64,000 nucleotides of DNA from Pseudomonas sp. dw_612. GTDB lineage: Bacteria; Pseudomonadota; Gammaproteobacteria; Pseudomonadales; Pseudomonadaceae. The stretch is from positions 62,001 to 126,000 of the forward strand of contig NZ_JAAVVC010000001.1 of the NCBI RefSeq assembly GCF_018449725.1. The letters are read 5' to 3'. The position numbers were made by a program, and so were the translations under genes. Below the pieces are notes generated by a model. It was given only the letters and a program-made list of their open reading frames with translations, made no database searches and had not been told where the DNA came from. Within the stretch, counting starts at the first letter, position 1, and the number at the start of each line of letters is the position of its first letter. Positions 34,738 to 42,776 of this stretch are shown here, in pieces.

Positions 34738-35361
34738 TGTGGGAGCGGGCTTGCTCGCGAAGGGGCCATCACATGCACCCTAAATGTCGCCTGACCCACC
34801 GCTTTCGCGAGCAAGCCCGCTCCCACATTCGATCTCCAGTGGTCGCAGCATCTGCGCCCAACCCCGGTCCCCTGTGGGAGCGGGCTTGCTCGCGAAGGGG
34901 CCATCACATGCACCCTCGATGTCGCCTGACCCACCGCTTTCGCGAGCAAGCCCGCTCCCACATTCGTTCTCCAGTGACCACGGCTCTTGCAATCAACCCC
35001 TGTCCCTGTGGGAGCGGGCTTGCTCGCGAAGGGGCCATCACATGCACCCTAAATGTCGCCTGACCCACCGCTTTCGCGAGCAAGCCCGCTCCCACATTCG
35101 ATCTCCAGTGACCGCAGCATCTGCGCCCAACCCCGGTCCCCTGTGGGAGCGGGCTTGCTCGCGAAGGGGCCATCACATGCACCCTCGATGTCGCCTGACC
35201 CATCGCTTTCGCGAGCAAGCTCGCTCCCACATTCGATCTCCAGTGACCACGGCTCTTGCAATCAACCCCTGTCCCTGTGGGAGCGAGCTTGCTCGCGATG
35301 GCGTCATCCGCCTCACCACCCACACCGCGTCGTTCCCATCGCGGGCAAGCCTCGCTCCTAC
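34738..35361. repeat. tandem array of REP doublets between mnxG and the beta-propeller gene
   Basis: Opposed REP units recur with starts at 34738, 34873, 35007, 35142 and 35276, a spacing of 134-135 bases. Two spacer types alternate, so the true unit is a 269-base segment duplicated in tandem (34738-35006 and 35007-35275 are nearly identical). The array fills the gap; no gene is credible in it. The last half-unit ends at 35361 and supplies the mnxG stop codon. Confidence 0.88.
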
Positions 35362-38300
35362 GGAGCCGGCGCCGGTTCCGGTTCGTTGGTCACCCGCAGC
35401 AATCCCCACAACCCGGCGGTGTTGCCGTAGGCGCCGTAGTCGCGGAACAGGTAGTCGCCCGGTATTGCGTTGCTGCCCCCGGCGCTCGGGTGCATGAAGC
35501 TGAAATGCGCCGCCGGCAGGATGCTTTCGCGAGCGCCGATGTACATCGACATCGGGTTGTAGCCGAACCGCACCGAGCCCACGCCTGGGGTGCTCATCGG
35601 ATAGCCACCGGTATCGCTCTTCTCCGACTGGAACGGATTGACCGACCACACATGCCCATCGAGCTGGAAGGTCGAGCCGCGACTGCCACCGGTCGGCATC
35701 AGGATGTGGGTGCGGAACGGTTGCCCCGGTTTCACATACAGCACCGGTGTCTGCGGATCGCCGCCGATCAGCGCATTGCTATAGGCCATATGCGCGTTAG
35801 GCACGTCCCCGTAACCGGCGCCGCCGGCGTGTCCGAACGGCGCATCCGGCGCCAACCCGAAGCGGAACCAGATCGGCTCGGCCTTGTAGTTGATGGCCAT
35901 GCTCGAGTTGTCCTGTGGATCGGTCGGTACACCGAAGCCTTCGGCGGCTATGCCTTCCACCGGCCGACCGTTGGCCCAGCGGATGTTCAACGCTTTCTGC
36001 CAGACCATCGCAAAGTCGCGGTAAGTGGTCTGCCCTGGCGCCGTGACCGTTGCGTTGGTTTTACGCGCATCCTCCACCCAGGTTGCGCCGATCGGCAGGA
36101 TGGTCATCGCCCCACCCAAACCTTTCTGCGGTTGTTTGATGAGGTCCGCCGGGGTGATATTCAGTCCGCCGAACTCCACCGCCGTAGCGTTGATGTTGTC
36201 GACACTGCGGCCCAGTTGCGAGATCGGCTTGCCTTCGCGTTCCAGGTGCCCGGCGTAGTACTGATAAGTACGGGTCGGGTAGGCGCCACTGTTGCCGATG
36301 CGCGGTGGCACGGTCTGGATCGGGTTGGCGCCGACGTTGGTGCCGTCGGACTTGGTGATGTCGTAGGCCAGCAGTTGCGCGTGCAAACCCACGTGGCTCG
36401 ACGGCCGCAGCAGGTTGTTGGTGAAGATGGTCGAGCCCTGACCATTGTTGCGATCGCGCTTGACCAGCCCTTGCATCACGGCCGTCTGGGTCAGGTCGGG
36501 CATGATCACCGGCAAGCGATTTTCCAGCGTGATGTTGATGCAATCGCCCGCCGCTGCGCGCAATACCAGCGGTTCCACCGGTACACCGGGTTTCATTTTT
36601 CCGGTGGCAGGATCGAGGTCGGATTTGCGCACGTACAGGATCGCAGTCGGATCATGCAACGGACCGCTTTGCCCGCCGACGGTGATGGTTTCGCCATCTT
36701 CAGGATCGACCACGGTGACCTGAGGGATATTCACCGGCCGCGAGTTGAACACCAGGGTGCCACCCGCCGGATTCAACGGCCCACCCACGTGTTGCCCGAT
36801 GCCGGCCGGATCGCCGATGGTCAGGTTCAACGGATTGCGCAGGATGTCGTTAGCCAGCGCTGCAACCACTTCATAGTTGCGTTGCACGGTCGGCCGGGTG
36901 CCGATGCCGTTGGGGTTGGCACTGATCCGTGGGCAGGAGCCATCGAAGGCCACGGTGTTGCGCATACCCGCCGGTTTAGGGTTGTTGGGCACGGCGAACA
37001 GATCGTTGCGCTGGGCCGTGTAGTTGCGCATCACGCCCCAGATACCGTTCCAGTAACCTTCAATCGACGCGTCCATCGAGTACAGGTAATCCCCGGTGGT
37101 GGCCGCCGAACTGGAGAGCATCGAGACCGGCGCATTGAAACCCATCTGTTCGGAGATACCGACCATCTGCGACGAGCGCCAGCCGGAGTTGGAGCTGTTG
37201 CCGAAGCCGGAGCCGCTTTGCAGCCATTTCACCCCGTGCAAGGTCACGTTGTGCTCTTCCTCGTGACCGCCGGCATGCACCCGCAGCCGCACGTTGTCAC
37301 CGGTGTAGGTGCGCAGCATCGGGGTGAACGGGTCACCGGCCTCGGCGCCGCCCTTGTTGATGTGCGGCGGGAACAGCGTGGTGCCGCCGGTCGGGCCGGT
37401 GGCCGCGGTGACCAGGTTCGGCGCCAGGTTCATCGCCGGGATCGAACGGTCGGTGCGGCTTTGCATGGCATACGCCAGGTCGCCACCGAGGCCGTCGGCC
37501 TGCATGCCGCGCTTGCCGTCCGGGCCGACCTTGTTCGGGTCGTACACCCGCAAGGCCAGCGGTTCGTTGCGGTAATTGACCACGAACATGCCGGGGTCAT
37601 CGACCGAGATCGCTTGTGGGCATGGCCGAGTCGGACAACCCGGCACCATGCCGCCCTGCACTTCAATGATGCCATCGAGCAAGGTGCTGGCGTTGTTGCG
37701 TACCGGCGGGTTGATCGCGTAGCGGAAGCTGTCCGCGGTGGCCGGGAAGGCTTGCGGATCAGGCACGCCGTTAGGGCCGGCGCCGACATACACACCGGCT
37801 TCATAGGCGTGCTGGAAGTCGCTGTATTCGAGGAAGAACTCGCGGAAGCTGTCGTTCTTGCCGTCGCCGTCCAGGTCGCCGGTGGACACCACCGCTTGCC
37901 ACGACGTCGGCCCGCCATCCTGCCGCGCGCCGCTGTACAACGGCTCGCCGGTTTCAGCGTGGAACCAAGTGGAACCGGCCGGTTCCGCCAGCACAGTGGC
38001 GTACAGGCCAATCTGTTGGTGAGTCGATGGGCCTAAGTGGTCGTGGGTGAAAATCGTCCCGAGGCCACGGTCGACACCTTTGGCGTTCACCACCGGATCG
38101 ACAAACCAGCGCTGCATCGCCGTGCGCGCCCCCACCCAGTCCGCCCGGCCATATTGACCGAAGAACGGATGGGTCTTGGCTTTCGGGCAGGCCGGCGTGC
38201 CGTCACGCGGGTCGGTGCCTTCGCACTGGTTGAACTCGCGAATCGCGTGGATGCGCTCTTGCACCGCGCCGGGTGAGAGCACGCCGTCTTCGTAGTTCCA

Positions 38301-41153
38301 GCCGTTGGCCGAACCGTCGGCGGCGGTCAGGTCCCATTTCGGCAGGTGAATGTGCTGGCCGATCACGTCGGTCGGCGTGCGCACCTGATAGTCGTCCATC
38401 TCATAGGTGGCCGGCACCAGGTTGGTTTGCTGGTATTGCACGCAGTCGAAGGTGTTCATGCGCATCACCAGAGGTTCTGGTGGACGCTGCTTGGTGATCA
38501 CCGGCCAGGCGTCCTCCCACAGGGCGAGGATGCGCGCTTGCGGGAAGTGGTAGCCGACCTTGTTGTACACCGCGTCGAACTGGATGTTTGCGGCTTTGTA
38601 GATGCGCGGACGGTCGGCGGTGAAGGTCGAGGAACCGGTGTAAGACATGCCGTCGATCCGTTCGCCACTGGCAAACTCACCGGTGCCGGCGCTGCTGGTC
38701 AGGCGTTTTTGCCGATCATCCATGCACGGTTCGTAGTACGGAGCACCGGCAATCGGTAACGCGCCGTTGGTGCGGAACGCCTTCGCCACGATTTGATTAC
38801 CGGGTAGCAGCGCAAAGCTTGGGTGATCTTTTTTCGCGTGGAAGGCCATGGCCGCCTGTTCGACTTCGGTGCCCTCTTCCGGCATGTAGATCGGTTTGGC
38901 CCGGGTCACTTCCTTGGAAAAATCCAGGGACGTGGTCACCGTGTGCGCCTGGCCGCCGGAGGAAAAACCATCCAGGGAATGCCGTCCCAAGCCGCCGTCC
39001 CAACCACCGGATTGCGCCGGGTCGAGGTTAGCCCACAACGCTTTGCCGCTAGTCTTCAAGGACTGCGCCTTGGCGGCGTCGAGCATGTCCAGCGGTGGCG
39101 TTGGCGGACGTTGGCCCACCGAACTTTCCATGCCGCCGATCCAGAACGGATAGCCAGGGTTTTTCAGGCTGCCGTCGGCATTGCGATTGGCTTCGCTACG
39201 ATCCACCAGGGCCAGGGAACCGATGGCTTGAGCGCCACCGCCATGGTGTTCGCCGTCATCATCGTCATCGTCATCGGCCACCAGGGTTTCACCGATTTTC
39301 GGCACCACGGCGACTTTGCCCGGCATCGGCGCCATGGCTTTGCCCGGCAGCGGCACGACCGCAGGAATCGGCGTCCCCGCGACAATCTCGCCATCGGGCA
39401 AGGCCCGGGCGCCTGCGGCCGGTTTACCGCTGCGCAAGGCATACGGTTCGCTGTGATAACCGTCGTTGCCCTGCTGGGATACTTCGAGTTTGGTGCCTTC
39501 CTCAAACACATCGTGGACCCGCCACATGCTCCACATGCCTTGGGCAAAGTGCGGATAGAAGTGGCAGTGATAAATCGCATCGCCGGCCACGCGGTTGCGG
39601 TTGCCCGACCCGCCGTTGGCGATTTCATAGGTGTAGCCGGCGCCCGGGCCGATGCCCTGGGCATCCACGTAGTCGGAGTTATCGTCGTTCGGGTTGAACA
39701 ACCACTGATGACCGTGCAGGTGGAAGATGTGCTGTTCGTGGCCGTTGTGGGTGTTGCGGAATTTGACGAAGTCGCCGATGTAGCTGTGGTTGACGTTGGC
39801 CGGTTCGGAGGGGTACAGCGCCATGGTCGCCTTGACCCCGATCTGATCGGCGCGGGGCGTTTCGCCGGGGCGAATGTTTTCCAGGCCAACGTTGGCGGGT
39901 ACGTCCACCAGCATCGCCACGTCGCCCACGGTGTGGGAACTGAGGAAGAATTCTTCATAGGCGCAGGACAGGCAATCGTGCATCGGCCCCACGCCCAAGC
40001 GGTTGGCCACCACTTCGGCGCCCATGCCGCCGGAGCCGTAGTTGATCATGAACGAATCCCGGGTCGGTTCCAGCACGTGGGCCATCACCGGGTCGGCCCA
40101 ATAGGCCGGGAACGCTTGAGTGGCGGCGGTTTCATCCTGGAACTGCGAGGCGAAATCGCGGAATGGTTCGAGCCGATTGGGGATCGCCGGGTTGCGTTTG
40201 CCGACGGCTTCCAGCGGATAGGTCGAGGGCGGGAAGCTGCCGTCGGCGTTGCTGCCCATCACGATCGCGTCGCTCTCGCTGGAAATGATTTCATTGCCAT
40301 CGACCATGCCAATGATCGGCGTGCCGGCCTTGCCTTCACGGATCCACGGTTCGCGCTGCGGGTAGCGCGCCTGGTAGTCGACAATCGGCTGACCGGTCGG
40401 GGTGCGGCCGGTGCTGGCCAGGCGCATTTCTTCTTCGGTGACGGTGTTGCGATAGGTGCGACCGCCCTTGGGCACCACCACCACTTCGCCGAACAGACCG
40501 TTGGCGACGTTGCCCGCATCGCCTTCACCACCGAAGGTCGCGCCACGACTGCTGGCGGCGAATGCGCCTTCGCGCTCGGCGTACAAGGTGTAGGAACGGC
40601 TGGCGCCGGGGGCGATCAAGGTGTTGGCGTTGCGCCCGGTGTAGGACGCGATGTCGTCGATGCTGTTCACCGCTTGCAGGCCGTTGACCTGGAAACCGAC
40701 GTGGCGGTCAGTGACTTGCTCATCGACTTTGAAATCGTCGACATGGCCGACTTCGCCTTCCTCCTCTTCCCCGCTTTCATGGCTGCCGGGGTTGGCCTGA
40801 TAGGCCAGCAGGTTTTGCAGGTTGATGGTCAGGCAATCACCGGCGGCGACGCGCAACACCAGCGGACGCGGACGCTTGTCCGGACGCAGCGAAACTTTGC
40901 CCGGCACCGCCGAACCACCCAGGGCCAGGGAGCGGTCATGGTCGTCGACCACATCACGGCGCAGGGCGAACATCATGCCGTTGGCGTTCTGTGCGCCGAG
41001 GCGGTTGAACATCAGCGGCTGGTCAAACGCCACGACGTTCGCCACCAGATTGCGCTCGCAGCGCACGGCGGCTTCGGCCAGCTCGATGCCCAGCATCGAC
41101 GCTGCCAACAGCAGCCAGCTTAACAAGGATGGAATGTGGTTTATGCCGGTCAT
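35358..41153 (-). CDS. mnxG: giant multicopper oxidase, MnxG-like Mn(II) oxidase
   Basis: A 1931-residue exported protein with signal peptide LLSWLLLAASMLGIELAEAA. Copper ligands are visible in HLHGHQW (about 477) and YHCHFYPHFAQGMW (about 530), the HCHxxxHxxxxM pattern. More His-rich cupredoxin motifs follow: THDHLGPSTHQQ (about 1035), HAGGHEEEHNVTLHG (about 1300) and MHPSAGG near the end. A loop of seven consecutive Asp followed by GEHHGGG (about 618-632) is likely metal-binding. The size and multi-domain plan match the MnxG Mn oxidases of P. putida, far larger than laccases. The ATG at 41153 (GAGG upstream) is preferred to GTG at 41168. A strong sigma54 promoter lies 56 bases upstream. SCO, cytochrome and parvulin genes follow on the same strand. 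Confidence 0.9.
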   Translation of the reverse strand: MTGINHIPSLLSWLLLAASMLGIELAEAAVRCERNLVANVVAFDQPLMFNRLGAQNANGMMFALRRDVVDDHDRSLALGGSAVPGKVSLRPDKRPRPLVLRVAAGDCLTINLQNLLAYQANPGSHESGEEEEGEVGHVDDFKVDEQVTDRHVGFQVNGLQAVNSIDDIASYTGRNANTLIAPGASRSYTLYAEREGAFAASSRGATFGGEGDAGNVANGLFGEVVVVPKGGRTYRNTVTEEEMRLASTGRTPTGQPIVDYQARYPQREPWIREGKAGTPIIGMVDGNEIISSESDAIVMGSNADGSFPPSTYPLEAVGKRNPAIPNRLEPFRDFASQFQDETAATQAFPAYWADPVMAHVLEPTRDSFMINYGSGGMGAEVVANRLGVGPMHDCLSCAYEEFFLSSHTVGDVAMLVDVPANVGLENIRPGETPRADQIGVKATMALYPSEPANVNHSYIGDFVKFRNTHNGHEQHIFHLHGHQWLFNPNDDNSDYVDAQGIGPGAGYTYEIANGGSGNRNRVAGDAIYHCHFYPHFAQGMWSMWRVHDVFEEGTKLEVSQQGNDGYHSEPYALRSGKPAAGARALPDGEIVAGTPIPAVVPLPGKAMAPMPGKVAVVPKIGETLVADDDDDDDGEHHGGGAQAIGSLALVDRSEANRNADGSLKNPGYPFWIGGMESSVGQRPPTPPLDMLDAAKAQSLKTSGKALWANLDPAQSGGWDGGLGRHSLDGFSSGGQAHTVTTSLDFSKEVTRAKPIYMPEEGTEVEQAAMAFHAKKDHPSFALLPGNQIVAKAFRTNGALPIAGAPYYEPCMDDRQKRLTSSAGTGEFASGERIDGMSYTGSSTFTADRPRIYKAANIQFDAVYNKVGYHFPQARILALWEDAWPVITKQRPPEPLVMRMNTFDCVQYQQTNLVPATYEMDDYQVRTPTDVIGQHIHLPKWDLTAADGSANGWNYEDGVLSPGAVQERIHAIREFNQCEGTDPRDGTPACPKAKTHPFFGQYGRADWVGARTAMQRWFVDPVVNAKGVDRGLGTIFTHDHLGPSTHQQIGLYATVLAEPAGSTWFHAETGEPLYSGARQDGGPTSWQAVVSTGDLDGDGKNDSFREFFLEYSDFQHAYEAGVYVGAGPNGVPDPQAFPATADSFRYAINPPVRNNASTLLDGIIEVQGGMVPGCPTRPCPQAISVDDPGMFVVNYRNEPLALRVYDPNKVGPDGKRGMQADGLGGDLAYAMQSRTDRSIPAMNLAPNLVTAATGPTGGTTLFPPHINKGGAEAGDPFTPMLRTYTGDNVRLRVHAGGHEEEHNVTLHGVKWLQSGSGFGNSSNSGWRSSQMVGISEQMGFNAPVSMLSSSAATTGDYLYSMDASIEGYWNGIWGVMRNYTAQRNDLFAVPNNPKPAGMRNTVAFDGSCPRISANPNGIGTRPTVQRNYEVVAALANDILRNPLNLTIGDPAGIGQHVGGPLNPAGGTLVFNSRPVNIPQVTVVDPEDGETITVGGQSGPLHDPTAILYVRKSDLDPATGKMKPGVPVEPLVLRAAAGDCINITLENRLPVIMPDLTQTAVMQGLVKRDRNNGQGSTIFTNNLLRPSSHVGLHAQLLAYDITKSDGTNVGANPIQTVPPRIGNSGAYPTRTYQYYAGHLEREGKPISQLGRSVDNINATAVEFGGLNITPADLIKQPQKGLGGAMTILPIGATWVEDARKTNATVTAPGQTTYRDFAMVWQKALNIRWANGRPVEGIAAEGFGVPTDPQDNSSMAINYKAEPIWFRFGLAPDAPFGHAGGAGYGDVPNAHMAYSNALIGGDPQTPVLYVKPGQPFRTHILMPTGGSRGSTFQLDGHVWSVNPFQSEKSDTGGYPMSTPGVGSVRFGYNPMSMYIGARESILPAAHFSFMHPSAGGSNAIPGDYLFRDYGAYGNTAGLWGLLRVTNEPEPAPAP

Positions 41154-41208
41154 GATCACGGGCCTCACTGTGGGTGCTCACAGGAATAATTCTCGACAAG
41201 TCCGGTTG

Positions 41209-41224
41209 AGCAATCTGCATGCCA
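41209..41224 (-). promoter_or_regulatory. sigma54 promoter of mnxG
   Basis: TGGCATGCAGATTGCT on the minus strand matches TGGCAyG-N4-TTGCW at every defined position, with GG (41223-41222) and GC (41211-41210) ten bases apart. It is the best such match in the window and lies 56 bases from the start codon. Confidence 0.87.
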
Positions 41225-41241
41225 TAAATAATTTGTTGGTT

Positions 41242-41254
41242 TATCAGCAACTTA
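41242..41254 (+). promoter_or_regulatory. possible IHF site upstream of mnxG
   Basis: TATCAGCAACTTA matches WATCAANNNNTTR with one mismatch, in an AT-rich stretch (41221-41270) just upstream of the sigma54 promoter. Confidence 0.3.
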
Positions 41255-41334
41255 AAGTTACGAGTTAATCAATCGGGGGAAATAACCCACCCCCATTCCC
41301 CACTTTCCAACCACGTTTGGCGACTATTTACCCT

Positions 41335-41483
41335 GTAGCAGCTGCCGAGCCCCGGCGAGGCTGCGTTCGGCGGCGAAGCCGTCGCAAACCCTATCCACGC
41401 GGTTGACCTGACACACCGCGCCGCCTGATCTCACGACGGCTTCGCCGCCGAACGCAGCCTCGCCGGGGCTCGACAGCTGCTAC
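41335..41483. repeat. 149-bp palindromic element, family C, upstream of mnxG
   Basis: The arms start GTAGCAGCTGCCGAGCCCCG and end in the complement, with GGCGGCGAAGCCGTCG inside each arm and a variable centre. Copies occur at 47068-47213, 48698-48844 and 63806-63954 (146-149 bases). It lies between the mnxG promoter and the putative activator site. Confidence 0.88.
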
Positions 41484-41497
41484 GAGGCCCCGGTTTT

Positions 41498-41511
41498 CCC
41501 CATGTTTGGGG
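41498..41511. promoter_or_regulatory. CCCC-N6-GGGG palindrome upstream of mnxG
   Basis: CCCCATGTTTGGGG keeps the outer CCCCA/TGGGG of the sites at 12505 and 28922. It is 275 bases upstream of the promoter GG, but only about 126 if the 149-base element between them is taken out. Confidence 0.42.
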
Positions 41512-41521
41512 GTAACCGCAA

Positions 41522-42130
41522 TCACAACGGCGCATCCACGGCCAGGCCCTGCAAGCGTCGGTATTGGCGCAACACGCTGGGCACATAACGCTGGGTTTCG
41601 GCGAACGGCGGGATCACCCCGCCACGGCTGAGCACCGCTTGTGGGCCGGCGTTGTAAGCCGCCACGGCGAGGCTGATGTCGTTGTCGAACAAGGTCATCA
41701 AGCGCTTGAGATAACGCGCGCCACCCTGGATGTTGGCCTTGGGGTCGTAGACGTCGGTCACCCCCAGTTCGCGGGCGGTGTCGGGCATCAACTGCATCAG
41801 TCCGCCGGCGCCTTTGGCGGAGGTGGCATCGGCGTTGTAGCGGGACTCGGCCTGGATTACCGCGTGCAGCAACGCGGCTGGCAGTTGATTGGCCGTGGCC
41901 GCGGCTGAAACCAGCTCGGCATAGGGCTGGCGGGCGATCATTTGTGGCTGCTGATCCATGCTCAGTTGAGCGGTTTCGGGCTCGTGAATCACCCGCTCAT
42001 AGTGCCGTCCGGGACGGTGGACATTGGACAAAACGTAGCTGCCCTTGGTGTCCATGGAAACGAAGACATCGGCCTGGGCGACGCCGTTCAGCAGCAGCGC
42101 GCCGAGCAGTCCTGCGGTGAAAGTTTGCAT
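41522..42130 (-). CDS. lytic transglycosylase (SLT domain)
   Basis: A 202-residue exported enzyme: signal peptide LLGALLLNGVAQA, then at about 75-185 a soluble-lytic-transglycosylase domain with catalytic Glu in AVIQAESRYN, the GLMQLMPDTA motif and AVAAYNAGP. It cleaves peptidoglycan glycan strands to 1,6-anhydro products. Small transglycosylases of this kind often accompany secretion or pilus machines and open the wall for them. This one lies between mnxG and gspG/gspF and has its own sigma54-like promoter, which suggests it serves the secretion machine (inference). Confidence 0.9.
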   Translation of the reverse strand: MQTFTAGLLGALLLNGVAQADVFVSMDTKGSYVLSNVHRPGRHYERVIHEPETAQLSMDQQPQMIARQPYAELVSAAATANQLPAALLHAVIQAESRYNADATSAKGAGGLMQLMPDTARELGVTDVYDPKANIQGGARYLKRLMTLFDNDISLAVAAYNAGPQAVLSRGGVIPPFAETQRYVPSVLRQYRRLQGLAVDAPL

Positions 42131-42151
42131 GTTTCATACCTCCCCTGGCCG

Positions 42152-42177
42152 GCCCCGAAAAACGGGGCTTTTGCCCC
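42152..42177. terminator. back-to-back hairpins in the transglycosylase leader
   Basis: On the minus strand GGGGC-AAAA-GCCCC is followed by GTTTTT, and the overlapping GCCCCG/CGGGGC hairpin reads in both directions. It lies between the sigma54-like promoter and the transglycosylase ATG, so it may be an attenuator, or a terminator for transcripts arriving from the right. Confidence 0.42.
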
Positions 42178-42202
42178 AATGGCCGGTAGTCAACCAGCCA
42201 TA

Positions 42203-42218
42203 CGCAAGCACTGTGCCG
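42203..42218 (-). promoter_or_regulatory. sigma54-like promoter of the transglycosylase gene
   Basis: CGGCACAGTGCTTGCG on the minus strand has GG (42217-42216) and GC (42205-42204) ten bases apart with GGCAC and TTGC intact; the first base and the last differ from consensus. No clear CCCC-N6-GGGG site lies upstream. Confidence 0.55.
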
Positions 42219-42327
42219 TCGGCGCAAAGGCCCGGATCACAAGGGGTTCAGCGGTATCGCCAAGCGTGAGCATGGCAATTGCATAAGGCCTCTTAGCGAC
42301 CCTGCTGCCCACTGGATGGAGGTCATC

Positions 42328-42762
42328 ATGAATCAGCGTCCGTGTTCCGCCCCGCGCTCCCAAAGCGGGTTCACCTTGCTTGAATTGTTGGTGGTGCTGG
42401 TGGTGCTGGGGCTGTTGGCCGGCATCGTCGCGCCGAAGTATTTCGCCCAGCTCGGGCGCTCGGAAGTGAAGGTCGCCAAGGCGCAGATCGAAGGCCTGAG
42501 CAAGGCACTGGATCTATACCGGCTGGAGGTCGGTCACTACCCGTCCACGGAGCAGGGTTTGCAGGCACTGGTCACCGCGCCCAGCGATGAAACCCGCTGG
42601 ACCGGCCCCTACTTGCAGAAAAAGCTGCCGATGGACCCATGGGGTCGCGCCTACGCCTACCGCTACCCCGGGGAAAACAGCGAGTACGACTTGCTGTCGA
42701 TGGGCAAGGACGGGCAACCCGGCGGCGAAGGCGAAAACGCTGAAGTCACCAACTGGCAATGA
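42328..42762 (+). CDS. gspG: major pseudopilin GspG
   Basis: A 144-residue pseudopilin: leader ending QSG|FTLLELLVVLVVLGLLAG with Glu at +5, then the GspG signature HYPSTEQGLQALVTAP, a GPYLQKKLPMDPWGRAYAYRYPG calcium-site region and the SEYDLLSMGKDG end. Length and motifs are those of classical GspG, the main subunit of the pseudopilus. The ATG at 42328 has GGAGG upstream; the ATG at 42316 is less likely. It is followed by gspF with ATGA-type contact, divergent from the transglycosylase, and separated from the rest of the machine by mnxG and its helpers. Confidence 0.93.
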   Translation: MNQRPCSAPRSQSGFTLLELLVVLVVLGLLAGIVAPKYFAQLGRSEVKVAKAQIEGLSKALDLYRLEVGHYPSTEQGLQALVTAPSDETRWTGPYLQKKLPMDPWGRAYAYRYPGENSEYDLLSMGKDGQPGGEGENAEVTNWQ

Positions 42763-42776
42763 CCGGAGCGACGCCC

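Noticed and set aside
34738..34760. sigma54-like GG-N10-GC match inside REP units (TGGGAGCGGGCTTGCT)
   Set aside because: Every family A REP unit of this orientation contains it, it lacks the CAyG part of the -24 box and is found at gene ends. It is a composition accident, and warns that GG-N10-GC alone is weak evidence.
34738..35361. Regular repeat spacing that looks like a CRISPR array
   Set aside because: The repeated parts are inverted REP doublets, the spacers are only two sequences in alternation, the unit is 134-135 bases and there are no cas genes.
34329..35497. Frames of 137-244 codons across the REP array
   Set aside because: They translate the repeats (FREQARSHI, ERACSRRG and the like), which recur in every REP cluster of the window. 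They have no ribosome sites.
35256..41123. Long plus-strand frames of 926 and 766 codons opposite mnxG
   Set aside because: They are antisense shadows from the third-position GC bias of a clear oxidase gene; the products are rich in His, Arg and Val with no domain. The same holds for the frames opposite mnxR (3356-5089), mcoA (7648-9273), gspD (22259-24079) and gspE (26451-28055).
12136..41511. All CCCC-N6-GGGG sites as activator sites
   Set aside because: In DNA of this composition about four such matches are expected by chance in 64 kb. Only those at set distances from sigma54 promoters, above all the identical 12505/28922 pair, are kept as candidates.
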